A stretch of DNA of 64,000 bases from Phycisphaera sp. GTDB taxonomy: Bacteria; Planctomycetota; Phycisphaerae; Phycisphaerales; SM1A02. The position numbers and the translations under genes are program-made. Location of the stretch: contig WGMP01000009.1 of NCBI GenBank assembly GCA_016124975.1, positions 1 to 64,000 of the forward strand. The letters are read 5' to 3'. The stretch's first letter is position 1. Every line of letters begins with the position of its first letter. This document shows positions 34,563 to 42,279 of this stretch, in pieces. Below the pieces are notes generated by a model. It did not search any database. It was not told where the DNA came from and saw nothing but the letters and a program-made list of their open reading frames with translations.

Positions 34563-35152
34563 GGGAGTTCCTCGCTTCTCGGCTCGTCTCGGATGCGCTT
34601 CGAACCGTCGCGCGCCGCCTCCGACGCCGCGCGCAGGCGCCCGAGGATGCGTCGGATGCGGCCGTCGACCGCACCCGTGCGCATTCCCAGTTCATGGGCG
34701 ATCTGATCGAGCGTCCACCCAAGCGCGAAGCGACGATGGAGAAGATCGGCTGCATCGCGCTCAAGTCGTTCGAGCTGGCGTCGCAGCCGATCGACCTCGT
34801 CTGCGGAGGCCGCAGACGGCGCGTCGACGGACTCGCCGCGGGTCTCCGCGGCCCGACGCTCGCGGCTTCTCCGCCGCAGCTCGCCGCGCAGCCTGTCGCG
34901 CGCGGCGTTGACGAGCACGCGACGCAGCCACCGCTCGCCGTCGATCTCCGACTCGAACACAGGCATGCGGTCTGCGGCCCGCACCATGACGCCCTGCACG
35001 ACATCCGCGCAATCGCTGCGATCGAGCTTCGTCGCGCGGTGCACGAGATCGACCGAGCGGCCGAACCACGCCCTGTAGAACGCGGCGAACGCATCGAGAT
35101 CGCCCGCTGCGATGCGCCGCGAGAAGAGAACGAGCGAATCTTCCGTCGGCAA
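34559..35152 (-). CDS. ECF-type RNA polymerase sigma factor
   Basis: A 197-residue sigma factor with only regions 2 and 4. Region 2 (about 10-80) has DAFAAFYRAWFGRSVDLVHR and DCADVVQGVMVRA. Region 4 (about 130-180) has LLHRRFALGWTLDQIAHELG and GAVDGRIRRILGRLR, a helix-turn-helix for the -35 element. It likely directs a stress or envelope regulon. The best start is TTG at 35152, as no ATG or GTG lies near the required N-terminus. It sits between a signal-peptide protein (54 bp upstream) and the overlapping membrane protein gene, a typical sense-and-release arrangement. Confidence 0.85.
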   Translation of the reverse strand: MPTEDSLVLFSRRIAAGDLDAFAAFYRAWFGRSVDLVHRATKLDRSDCADVVQGVMVRAADRMPVFESEIDGERWLRRVLVNAARDRLRGELRRRSRERRAAETRGESVDAPSAASADEVDRLRRQLERLERDAADLLHRRFALGWTLDQIAHELGMRTGAVDGRIRRILGRLRAASEAARDGSKRIRDEPRSEELP

Positions 35153-35205
35153 TCGCGCTCCAGCGTTCGGCTCAGGTCACCGTGTCGAGACATGCCGCGC
35201 ATCCA

Positions 35206-36183
35206 TCAGGGCTGCTTTCCGGCGGCCGTCTGCGTGGCCTGCTGCAGCGCCGTCTCGAGCTTGACGAGCGCGCGGTTCATCTCCACGATCTCACGCTCGC
35301 GCACCTGCACCAAGGCGTTGAGCTGTCGGTTCTCCTCTTCAAGGCGCTCGATCTTGAACTGGAGCGACCCGACCTGCATCTCATACCTGCGCACTGCCTC
35401 GATCGCCGGGGACCTGTCGAGCGACTCGCGCTGGGTCTTCGCGGCCTCGATCACCTTGAAGAGGATCGCCTCACCTTCAATCGTGGTGCGCGCGAGGATC
35501 GTCCCGCTCTGCTCGTGCACCATGAGTTCCGTGCGGTCGCCGAGCCCAGCGAGCTTGATGGCCGCCGACGCGGCGCCAAGCGCGGCCTCGAGATCCACGG
35601 TACCGACAGAGAGCACGACGACGGAGTCGCTTGTCGCGCGCGGTGCAGGCAAGGGACCTGTACGCACCGCACCGGTCCCGGGCTCCACGAACTTCTGGAA
35701 CTCGGGGACGATGCGAATCGCCGGACCGGTGTTGTCATTGAGCAGGATGGTGGCGACCGTTCCGTCGACCGACGGGAGCTCGACTTCCGTGATCGCCCCA
35801 AGAGTCTCGCCGACGGCGTTCATCAGGCCTTGTGCGTCGCTGATCACGAACGCAAGCGAGACGGCGGGCACCTCGATCTTGTCAAGGCCAGGAAGAAGGA
35901 TGAGATTGGGAATCGGCTGCTCCCATTCCTCTCTCCCCCACTCGGTCAACTGCGCGCGCGCCTGCTCGAAGTACTGCTGTGCCGTGCCGCCGTCGAAGCG
36001 GAAGGTGTAGATCTGACGCCGCTCCGAACCGTCCTCCTGCACGGAGCGCGACGCGGGCGAGGCCGCGCGCGCGGCGGACGATGCAGAGGCAGCGGAAGCG
36101 AGCGCTGTGGCTGTCACGGGAACCAACGCGAGCGACGCGAGGGCTGCGAGCGCGGGGATCGGCTTGATTCGAACGAGGTGCAT
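35206..36183 (-). CDS. Exported protein with secretin-N/STN-like domain and coiled coil
   Basis: A 325-residue protein, first gene of the sigma-factor operon. The signal region is about 1-40 (Ala-rich). Residues 55-130 (YTFRFDGGTAQQYFEQAR, then VPAVSLAFVISDAQGLMNAV) look like the STN/secretin-N fold in which a short strand precedes FxGGT. A second similar stretch is possible around 150-250. Residues about 265-315 form a coiled coil (RLEEENRQLNALVQVRERE). The ATG at 36183 begins the signal sequence. I infer an envelope sensor or client of the sigma system; no family name is assured. Confidence 0.6.
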   Translation of the reverse strand: MHLVRIKPIPALAALASLALVPVTATALASAASASSAARAASPASRSVQEDGSERRQIYTFRFDGGTAQQYFEQARAQLTEWGREEWEQPIPNLILLPGLDKIEVPAVSLAFVISDAQGLMNAVGETLGAITEVELPSVDGTVATILLNDNTGPAIRIVPEFQKFVEPGTGAVRTGPLPAPRATSDSVVVLSVGTVDLEAALGAASAAIKLAGLGDRTELMVHEQSGTILARTTIEGEAILFKVIEAAKTQRESLDRSPAIEAVRRYEMQVGSLQFKIERLEEENRQLNALVQVREREIVEMNRALVKLETALQQATQTAAGKQP

Positions 36184-36346
36184 GACGGTGGACTCCGGGA
36201 AGTGGATGAGGTGATGGGTTCGCGGACGAGACATCTCGCCGAGGCGGGGAGCGCGTCCTCCGCGCTCAATGGACAAACGCCGTCCAAGCTCGGGTTTCGC
36301 GTCCTGCCCTGATTTTCTCATGCGCCGCGCGCTGCCTTGCGGCGGG

Positions 36347-38194
36347 TCACTGCAGCCGCACGAGGCGGATCGAGCGCACATTCACCACCGCCTCGCCCGG
36401 CTTCGAGAGCGCGCGGAGCACCGCCTTATGCGACCCCGCGGGCATGGTCACGCGGCCCGCCTCAACCGTGCGGTACGACTGCCATCCGCCCGTCGGGGGC
36501 ACCGCGAACTCGACGAGACCCGCGCCGCCTTCGATCTCGAAGCGCACGCGGGATCCTGCGGCGGCGTCGGCGCACGCGAGCTCGACCTCGACGCAGAACT
36601 CGCCTTCCTGCCCGAAGCCGATGCCGATCGGCCACGACGCTGTCGCCGCTGGATCGAGCCAGTAGCCGATGTTGTGCTTCACATCTCCGATCACGCCGAC
36701 CCGCTCGACGCGGATCGACGGGCCCTCGAGCGTCGCGTCGTGCGGGGTGAGCGTGATCGCGCCGTCGGCCGCGGGAAACACGAGGAATGTCATCGGCACG
36801 ACTTCACCCGCGAGGTCGAGCCGCACCACGGACACCGCCGCATCGATCGGCAGAGGCGGAAGCTCGACGACGAGCCGCCCGGCCTCCTGCTCGCTCGCGC
36901 CCCACTTGAGCGTGGCGTTGCTTCCAAGAAGCCGTGCCGCACGCACCTCGCCCTGCATCGGCACCACGAGGCGGCCGTCCGCGGGCCAGTCGAAGACATG
37001 GAGATAGAGCGCGCCTTCCTTCTGCGTGGCGCGCCCCCACGAGAGCCGCTGGAATGGACTCGCGGTCGTGCCGTAGATCGCCTCGCCGTGCACCTTCATC
37101 CACTCCCCGACGCCGAGCAGCGCGCGCTCGGCCGCCTCGGGCACGCGGCCGTTCGCGTCGGGGCCGATGTTGAGGAGAAGATTTCCGCCCTTCGACACGA
37201 TGTCCGAGAGAAGGCGCACCACCGTCGCCGTGTCCTTCCAGTTCGCATCGTGCGCGCTGAAACCGTAGCTCTCGTTCAGCGTGTGGTTCACTTCCCAGTC
37301 CATGCCGGGAAGGCCCGTCGGCGGCACATACTTCTCAGGCGTGCCGTAGTCGCCGTTCTTGTTCTCGAGGCCGTTGTAGAGGCGGTTGTTGACGAGGATC
37401 TCGGGCTGCCTCGCGCGCATGTCGGCCAAGAGCTGCGCGGCGCCCCATGCCGCGCCCTGCCGCGCCGGGTCGGAGTAGTCGAACCAGATCGTCGAGAGCG
37501 GGCCGTAGTTCGCGAGCAGTTCGTTCACATGGCCGCGCATGTAGGCGAGGTAGCGGGCGTGGTCGCGCGCGTGGTCCGTCTTCGGGTAGGCAGGAAGCGC
37601 CATCTCGTAGGCGTCGGGGTGCTGCCAGTCGAGGAGCGAGTAGTAGAACCCCGCGCGCAGCCCGCGCGCGCGCATTGCGTCGGCGAACTCGCGCGCGACA
37701 TCGCGCCCGGCGGGCGAGATGTTGGTGCCGCCCGCGACATCGTTCGCCTTCGAGTAGGGCTCGCTCGAGTTGAAGAGCGTGAAGCCGTCGTGATGCTTCG
37801 CGGTCAGCACCGCGTAGCGCATGCCCGCCGCCTGCGCGAGCTCGGCCCACCTGTCGGCGAAGCCGATGTCGGGCGCGAACTTCGGCTTCATCGCGCGCGC
37901 GTACTCGGCACACGGCACCGCCGCCCAGTGCTGGATCCACTCTGCATAGTGCTGCTCGTAGCGCTTCCCGTTCCAGAAGCCGCCCGCGGGCGAGTAGAGC
38001 CCCCAGTGGATGAACATGCCGAAGCGCGCCTCACGCCACCACGCCATGCGCGCGTCGCGCGTGGCGGACCATGCCGCGAGCTCGGCGACCTCGTCGGGCC
38101 CGTCGTTGGACTTCGCATCGGGCGGCGCGACCGCGACGGCCGGAAGGGCGAACGCAAGGCAGAGCATCGTGGCGGCGAGCGAGGCTGGGGGCAT
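36347..38194 (-). CDS. Exported alpha-L-fucosidase, GH29
   Basis: A 615-residue secreted glycosidase that removes alpha-L-fucose from glycans. Signal peptide about 1-23. The GH29 catalytic barrel covers about 40-380: FGMFIHWGLYSPAG, YAVLTAKHHDGFTLFNS, RAGFYYSLLDW and TIWFDYSD, whose Asp (D239) is the retaining nucleophile. Beta-sandwich domains follow, ending in a carbohydrate-binding-like module (GSRVRFEIEGGAGLVEF, WQSYRTVEAGRV). The ATG at 38194 gives the signal peptide and has TACTGT 6 nt upstream. It stands alone, back to back with no partner. Marine algal fucan or host glycan is a plausible substrate but not provable here. Confidence 0.93.
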   Translation of the reverse strand: MPPASLAATMLCLAFALPAVAVAPPDAKSNDGPDEVAELAAWSATRDARMAWWREARFGMFIHWGLYSPAGGFWNGKRYEQHYAEWIQHWAAVPCAEYARAMKPKFAPDIGFADRWAELAQAAGMRYAVLTAKHHDGFTLFNSSEPYSKANDVAGGTNISPAGRDVAREFADAMRARGLRAGFYYSLLDWQHPDAYEMALPAYPKTDHARDHARYLAYMRGHVNELLANYGPLSTIWFDYSDPARQGAAWGAAQLLADMRARQPEILVNNRLYNGLENKNGDYGTPEKYVPPTGLPGMDWEVNHTLNESYGFSAHDANWKDTATVVRLLSDIVSKGGNLLLNIGPDANGRVPEAAERALLGVGEWMKVHGEAIYGTTASPFQRLSWGRATQKEGALYLHVFDWPADGRLVVPMQGEVRAARLLGSNATLKWGASEQEAGRLVVELPPLPIDAAVSVVRLDLAGEVVPMTFLVFPAADGAITLTPHDATLEGPSIRVERVGVIGDVKHNIGYWLDPAATASWPIGIGFGQEGEFCVEVELACADAAAGSRVRFEIEGGAGLVEFAVPPTGGWQSYRTVEAGRVTMPAGSHKAVLRALSKPGEAVVNVRSIRLVRLQ

Positions 38195-38200
38195 TGCTGC

Positions 38201-38206
38201 ACAGTA
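38201..38206 (-). promoter_or_regulatory. Candidate -10 element of the fucosidase gene (leaderless)
   Basis: TACTGT-GCAGCA-ATG on the minus strand, 6 nt spacing; no Shine-Dalgarno. Confidence 0.45.
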
Positions 38207-38315
38207 CCGCCATGACACGCGAATGCCTCGGACGATTGGCCGAAGCATTCGCAACCGAGCTTGATTCAGACGGTGGAGGCAGCCGCTCTATGGCGCGGGC
38301 AAGCTGGTCGGAGCA

Positions 38316-39107
38316 TCATTCGGTCCGCTGCTGCGGACTTGCGACCTGAATGCCCTGCACGATGCGGCCATAGATCGAGCCGAAGCCCCGCGAGAGCCAC
38401 AGGGTACCTGTCATGAGCAGAATGCCAAGGAGGAGTGAAGGCACAGCCGCCGCGCCGGGTAGCCAGACATTCCCAGCGGCGTCGGGCATGATCTGAAGTC
38501 CAAAGAACCAGTACTCGAAGCCGTTGTCGGGCGCATGGAACGCGAGCGGAATGCCGAGCACCCAGTGGAGGGGCAGCGCGAGAAAGGCCATGCTGAGGAC
38601 GAGAGCCGTGATCATGATCGTGAAGATCAGGATGCTCAGCGGCAGGTTGCCGAACAGGTAGCCGAGCGAGAGCCAGCTGCGCCCATCGCGGAGCCAGCAG
38701 ACGATGCGCTGCCAGAATCCCACGCCGGTCGTGCCGGCGATTGGTTGCGTGCGCTGCGGCATCGGGACGCGGAGCAGGGATCCAATGAGCTTGCCTTGGA
38801 ACAGGCTGATGCCACGGGTGCTCGCCAGGAGCAGGACCAGGATCGGCACTCCAACGAGGGTCGGCGCGGTCCCGATCGCGAGGGTTCCGAGTGTCGCCGC
38901 CCATATGAAGTACGCGATGGCAAGCGCGAGGCCGAGGCCGCAGAAGTAAAGCAATCCGCCCCATGCCGCGGGCTGCGCCCAGACGCCGATGACCGGTATC
39001 GCACCGAATCCGCGGTTCGCGGGAGGTTGCGGGAGAGGCTCGGGTGCTGGTTCGACGCGTGCGGCGACTGGGGCGGTCTCGATGTTGTCGTGGAGATCGG
39101 ATGGCAT
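38316..39107 (-). CDS. Membrane protein with putative-sensor (PF13796-like) domain
   Basis: A 263-residue membrane protein with about four to six helices. The order is LLYFCGLGLALAIAYFIW, TLVGVPILVLLLASTRG, then a cytoplasmic loop WLRDGRSWLSLGYLFGNLP and further helices. This matches the putative-sensor domain normally found at the N-terminus of actinobacterial histidine kinases, but no kinase part follows. The ATG at 39107 has AGAGGA 5-6 nt upstream. A stand-alone sensor or transport-linked protein is possible. Confidence 0.65.
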   Translation of the reverse strand: MPSDLHDNIETAPVAARVEPAPEPLPQPPANRGFGAIPVIGVWAQPAAWGGLLYFCGLGLALAIAYFIWAATLGTLAIGTAPTLVGVPILVLLLASTRGISLFQGKLIGSLLRVPMPQRTQPIAGTTGVGFWQRIVCWLRDGRSWLSLGYLFGNLPLSILIFTIMITALVLSMAFLALPLHWVLGIPLAFHAPDNGFEYWFFGLQIMPDAAGNVWLPGAAAVPSLLLGILLMTGTLWLSRGFGSIYGRIVQGIQVASPQQRTE

Positions 39108-39263
39108 GGAAGTCCTCTGGTTCGCCCATGAGTGGGAGCTCGGGCACGCGGGTTTCAGCCTGCGATGCCATGGACGCGGACGCTCCGCTCGGGGCACGGC
39201 GCGTGCGATGCCAGGTGTCCGATGCACCCTGTCCGATGCACCCTGTCCGATGCATCCTCTCCA
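39108..39263. other. Intergenic region with REP-like words and a 14-bp tandem repeat
   Basis: No gene. GGCACGGCGCGTGCGATGCCAGGTG near 39193-39216 resembles the REP-like family in part. It runs into three head-to-tail copies of TGTCCGATGCACCC (39216-39257, last copy with one change). Confidence 0.5.
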
Positions 39264-39445
39264 ATGATGGAGCACCTCTGGGCGACGCTGAAGAAGGAGC
39301 TGGTGCACACGGCCGCCGCCTCCGCACGCACGAGGAGGCGAGGCTGGCGGTCTTCGAGTGGATCGAGGTCGGATACCAGCGGACGAGGAGCCACGACTCA
39401 CGAGGCTCTATCAGCCCCGAGGCATGCGAGGCGGCCGCGAGGGTC
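39264..39445 (+). pseudogene. IS3-family transposase remnant, frameshifted
   Basis: Reads EHLWATLKKELVH in one frame (from 39267) and then GRRLRTHEEARLAVFEWIEV and YQRTRSHDSRGSISPEA in the next frame. Together they match the C-terminal end of IS3-type OrfB integrase-fold transposases (family: FW.TLK.ELVH...FRTR.EAR..IFEWIEVFYNR.R.HSALGY.SP). The shift is consistent with two extra bases at the ACGGCC run. The catalytic DDE region upstream is absent and no terminal repeats were seen, so the element is inactive. Confidence 0.8.
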
Positions 39446-39484
39446 GGGCAGGCTCAGGATGGGTGTCCACGGGTCGTGTTGAGG

Positions 39485-39606
39485 TCGAGAAGCAACAACA
39501 CCACATTCATGGACGATGCAGTGATCGATGGAGTCCCGGCCTCGGCCGCGGCCGTGCTGCTCAGGCTCGGCGGACTGGCGGGCTCGCACCGCCCCAGGGG
39601 GCTGAG
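39485..39606 (+). pseudogene. Possible PEP-CTERM gene tail remnant
   Basis: Just after the transposase remnant the sequence reads SNNTTFMDDAVIDGVPAS, then AAAVLLRLGGLAG and SHRPRG. This resembles the end of PEP-CTERM proteins (..DDV..DGVPAPGA.ALLGLAGL and Arg-rich end) with several substitutions, and a terminator like those of the PEP-CTERM cluster follows at 39680. No signal peptide or body is present. Alternative: chance similarity in Ala/Leu-rich coding frames. Confidence 0.35.
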
Positions 39607-39679
39607 CGGCGGCACCAGCGTCGCGCCATGCGCGCGACGAAGAGCACCGTCTCTCCGAGACCGCACATCCAGCACCACC

Positions 39680-39710
39680 AAGCCCCCGGCGCACTTCCGG
39701 CGTGGGCTTT
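39680..39710 (+). terminator. Terminator hairpin, PEP-CTERM type
   Basis: AAGCCC-CGGCGC, a short loop, then CGGCG-GGGCTTTCTCG. The loop and stem sequence are close to the three terminators at 20125, 21162 and 22196, though no intact gene lies upstream. Confidence 0.65.
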
Positions 39711-39773
39711 CTCGTTCGAATCGGCGCGGTGTATGGTTGTCGGTCGCGGACATCCGATGAAGGTCGAACCACC

Positions 39774-41279
39774 ATGAAGCCGAAGCGCCCCACTCGTCCA
39801 GGCCGTGAAGCCCCCGCCGACCCGCGCGGGGAACTGCAGCGCATCCGTGAACTGGCGGTCGCAGGCCGCGTCGACGAGGCGATCGCCGCGGCGGATGGGC
39901 GCATCAAGTCGCAGCCGCGCGACGCGGCGCTCCTGCGGCTGCGGGCAATGCTCGAGGAACGCGCGGGGCGTCTGCCGCTCGCGCATCATTGGGCGAGCGC
40001 AGCCGAAAGGATCGAGTCGCACCCCGAGTCGCTCTATCTCCTCGCGCGGGCGAACTCCATGGCGGGACAGACAGACGACGCGCTCGAGAAGTGCGCACGG
40101 CTCCTGTCGGCGATGCCCGGCCACCGCCACACGCGGCTCTTGATGGCGCAGACTCTCGAGGGCGCCGTGCGAACCGCGGAGGCGCGCGAAGTGCTCGAGC
40201 CGCTTCTGCACGAGGTGCAGGGAAAGGACGCCGCAATCGAGCGTCAGGCGCAGCAGCTGCTTGCCTCGGTGCTGGTCCACGAGAAGCGCGAGGGCGAGGC
40301 GGTCGAACTCCTCGACCGCGCGGTGCTGACGCCTGGCGGACCCGACGGCCTGCGTCGCACGGCGCTCTATCTCCGCGCCAAGGCCTGCGACCGCCTGAAG
40401 CGCTACGACGAGGCGTGGGAGAGCGCCGCCGCCGCGAACGCGATCGGCGACCCGCGGTTCGACCCGCAGGGCTACGCGGAGGCCGTGGGCGCGCTGATGA
40501 ACCACTGGACCCGCGCGGAGATGGAGAACTTCCCCTCGAGCGGCTCGACGAGCGATGTGCCCGTCTTCATCGCGGGCATGCCGCGCAGCGGCACGAGCCT
40601 GCTCGACCAGATCATCGACGCGCACGCCCAGGCTGCGGGCGTGGGCGAGATGGCCGGCATCGAGCACTTCGCACGGCAGCTCGAGAGCGTGTGGGACGCA
40701 AGCCTTCCCGCGCCCGAGAGCTTCGGCCCGATGCGCGACCGCGCGTTCAGGAACACGGCGGCGGGCTACATCGCGGCGTGCCGGAAGGAGGCGCCGAACG
40801 CGCGTCGGATCGTGAACAAGGCGCTGGGCAACAACCGCGTCGTCGGCCTGCTTGCGCGGCTCTTCCCGAAGACGCGCATCATTCATGCCATTCGCGACCC
40901 GCGCGATGTGGCGGTGAGCTGCTTCATGGGCGGCTTCAACAACGACTTCTACCCCTGGACCGCCCGCGTGGAATGGATCGCCGCCGCGTGGGAGCAAAGC
41001 CGACGCCTGATGGAGCACTGGAAGCGCGAGACGGACCTCCCGATCCTCGACGTGCGCTACGAGGAGGTGGTGACCGACTCGGGCACGCAGTTCCCGCGTT
41101 TCATCGAGTTCCTCGGCCTCGAGTGGGACGAGGGCTGCACGCGCTTCCACGAGTCGAAGCGCACCGTGCGCACGCTGAGCTACGACCAGGTGAACAAGCC
41201 GCTCTACGCCAGCAGCGTGAACCGCTGGCAGAAGTACGAGAAGTTCCTGAAGCCCGTGCAGTGGCCGCACTACGGTTGA
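39774..41279 (+). CDS. TPR-sulfotransferase
   Basis: A 501-residue cytosolic protein with two parts. Residues about 15-240 form TPR-like helical pairs (ELAVAGRVDEAIAAADGR, RLLSAMPGHRHTRLLMAQ). Residues about 262-495 are a PAPS-dependent sulfotransferase domain: FIAGMPRSGTSLLDQII (5'-phosphosulfate loop, near 264), HAIRDPRDVAVSCF (3'-phosphate loop) and a closing ESKRTVRTLSYDQV with NRWQKY. Such TPR-sulfotransferases are frequent in planctomycetes; the acceptor is unknown, with surface glycans plausible. The ATG at 39774 is preceded by GAACCACC, not a strong ribosome site; TATGGT at 39732 is a possible -10. Confidence 0.88.
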   Translation: MKPKRPTRPGREAPADPRGELQRIRELAVAGRVDEAIAAADGRIKSQPRDAALLRLRAMLEERAGRLPLAHHWASAAERIESHPESLYLLARANSMAGQTDDALEKCARLLSAMPGHRHTRLLMAQTLEGAVRTAEAREVLEPLLHEVQGKDAAIERQAQQLLASVLVHEKREGEAVELLDRAVLTPGGPDGLRRTALYLRAKACDRLKRYDEAWESAAAANAIGDPRFDPQGYAEAVGALMNHWTRAEMENFPSSGSTSDVPVFIAGMPRSGTSLLDQIIDAHAQAAGVGEMAGIEHFARQLESVWDASLPAPESFGPMRDRAFRNTAAGYIAACRKEAPNARRIVNKALGNNRVVGLLARLFPKTRIIHAIRDPRDVAVSCFMGGFNNDFYPWTARVEWIAAAWEQSRRLMEHWKRETDLPILDVRYEEVVTDSGTQFPRFIEFLGLEWDEGCTRFHESKRTVRTLSYDQVNKPLYASSVNRWQKYEKFLKPVQWPHYG

Positions 41280-41558
41280 CGGCGGAAGCTGGCGCGCCTC
41301 AGACCGATGCGATTTCGCGAAAGTGAGCTGTTCGGTGACAGGTTTCTGTCACCATTTGCGCACTGTTTACGGAGCGCGCGCGCCGTCGGCGGTGGATCCA
41401 TGGGGCGCGCGTCGCAACGAACTCCTCCGTCAAGCCGGGGTGGCTGGCCGAGGTTCGGGGAGCTTTGGACAAGGGTCGTTTCATCGACGGTTTCGGTGAT
41501 GGCAAGGCCTGCACGGGGGTGTGGGCGGTTTCCGGGGCACAGCCCTAGAGGTGTTGAC
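41280..41558. other. Intergenic region upstream of the fifth PEP-CTERM gene
   Basis: No gene. It contains a perfect 8-bp hairpin GGTGACAG-GTTT-CTGTCACC (41334-41353) without a T-run, usable as a weak terminator or operator. Nothing else was identified. Confidence 0.5.
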
Positions 41559-42158
41559 ATGCGTAGCAATGCAATGAAGTCTTGCGCCGTGGGTGCGATG
41601 CTGTTCGGTGGGACGCTGGGTGTTTCGGCCGCACACGCCGGAGTGACAGGCATCCCGGGCAACACCTCGGCCGCGACGCTGAGTTTGGCTGACGTCAATT
41701 ACGAGTTCTTTGGCGCATACGGCAGCCCCATGGCGGGCGCTGTGTCGTTCAGTGATTCGACTTACGGCTCGATCACCCTGAGCCAGTTCACCGGAAGCGG
41801 GTTCTCGTTGGGCATCAACAGCACCGCCGCGGCGAACAACCAGAGTTTCTTCGTGCAGCAGAACTTCATCGTGACCGAGGCGGTGAACTTCTCGCTGACG
41901 GGGTATCTGCCGGTCTCCTCGAGCCGAGCCATCATTCACCAGGGCAGCATCTTCTTCGCCGACTCCGGCAGTGACGCGGGCCCCTTCAACCTGACTGGCA
42001 CGCTCCAGGCCGGTGAGTACCGCTTCGCGTACTGGTCCGCTGCCATGGGCGCGGAGAGCGGCACTCTGTTTGACCTCTCCTTCGCCGTCGTCCCCACCCC
42101 CGGCGCGCTCGCGCTCCTCGGCGCGGCTGGCCTCGTCGGCTCGCGACGCCGTCGCTGA
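41559..42158 (+). CDS. PEP-CTERM exported protein, distant member of the tandem family
   Basis: A 199-residue secreted protein whose leader MRSNAMKSCAVGAMLFGGTL is identical to that of the gene at 20210-20851, 20 kb away, also at DNA level. The mature beta domain (YGSITLSQFTGSGFSLGIN, NFIVTEAVNFSLTGYL) differs. It ends with the PEP-CTERM tail VPTPGALALLGAAGLVGSRRRR. AGAGG lies upstream of the ATG at 41559. The constant leader with variable middle shows the family spreads by duplication. Function unknown. Confidence 0.85.
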   Translation: MRSNAMKSCAVGAMLFGGTLGVSAAHAGVTGIPGNTSAATLSLADVNYEFFGAYGSPMAGAVSFSDSTYGSITLSQFTGSGFSLGINSTAAANNQSFFVQQNFIVTEAVNFSLTGYLPVSSSRAIIHQGSIFFADSGSDAGPFNLTGTLQAGEYRFAYWSAAMGAESGTLFDLSFAVVPTPGALALLGAAGLVGSRRRR

Positions 42159-42196
42159 GCAGGACACATGAACCCACGCCGACTTCGGTCGGCGCC

Positions 42197-42242
42197 CACA
42201 CTCCTCGCCCCCGTGAGCCGACGCTCGCGGGGGCGAGTGTGC
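42197..42242 (+). terminator. Strong hairpin after the PEP-CTERM gene
   Basis: CACACTC-CTCGCCCCCGTGAGC pairs with GCTCGCGGGGGCGAGTGTG around CGAC. No T-run follows. It is a probable terminator. Confidence 0.65.
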
Positions 42243-42267
42243 GTTGGGGGGCGTGACGAGCATGCCG

Positions 42268-42273
42268 TACGAT
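42268..42273 (+). promoter_or_regulatory. Candidate -10 element of the SASA esterase gene (leaderless)
   Basis: TACGAT-GCGCGG-ATG (start 42280), 6 nt spacing; no Shine-Dalgarno. Confidence 0.42.
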
Positions 42274-42279
42274 GCGCGG

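Noticed and set aside
39702-39773. Longer sulfotransferase start with 24 extra residues
   Set aside because: The added part overlaps the terminator hairpin and the possible -10 element, so ATG 39774 is preferred.
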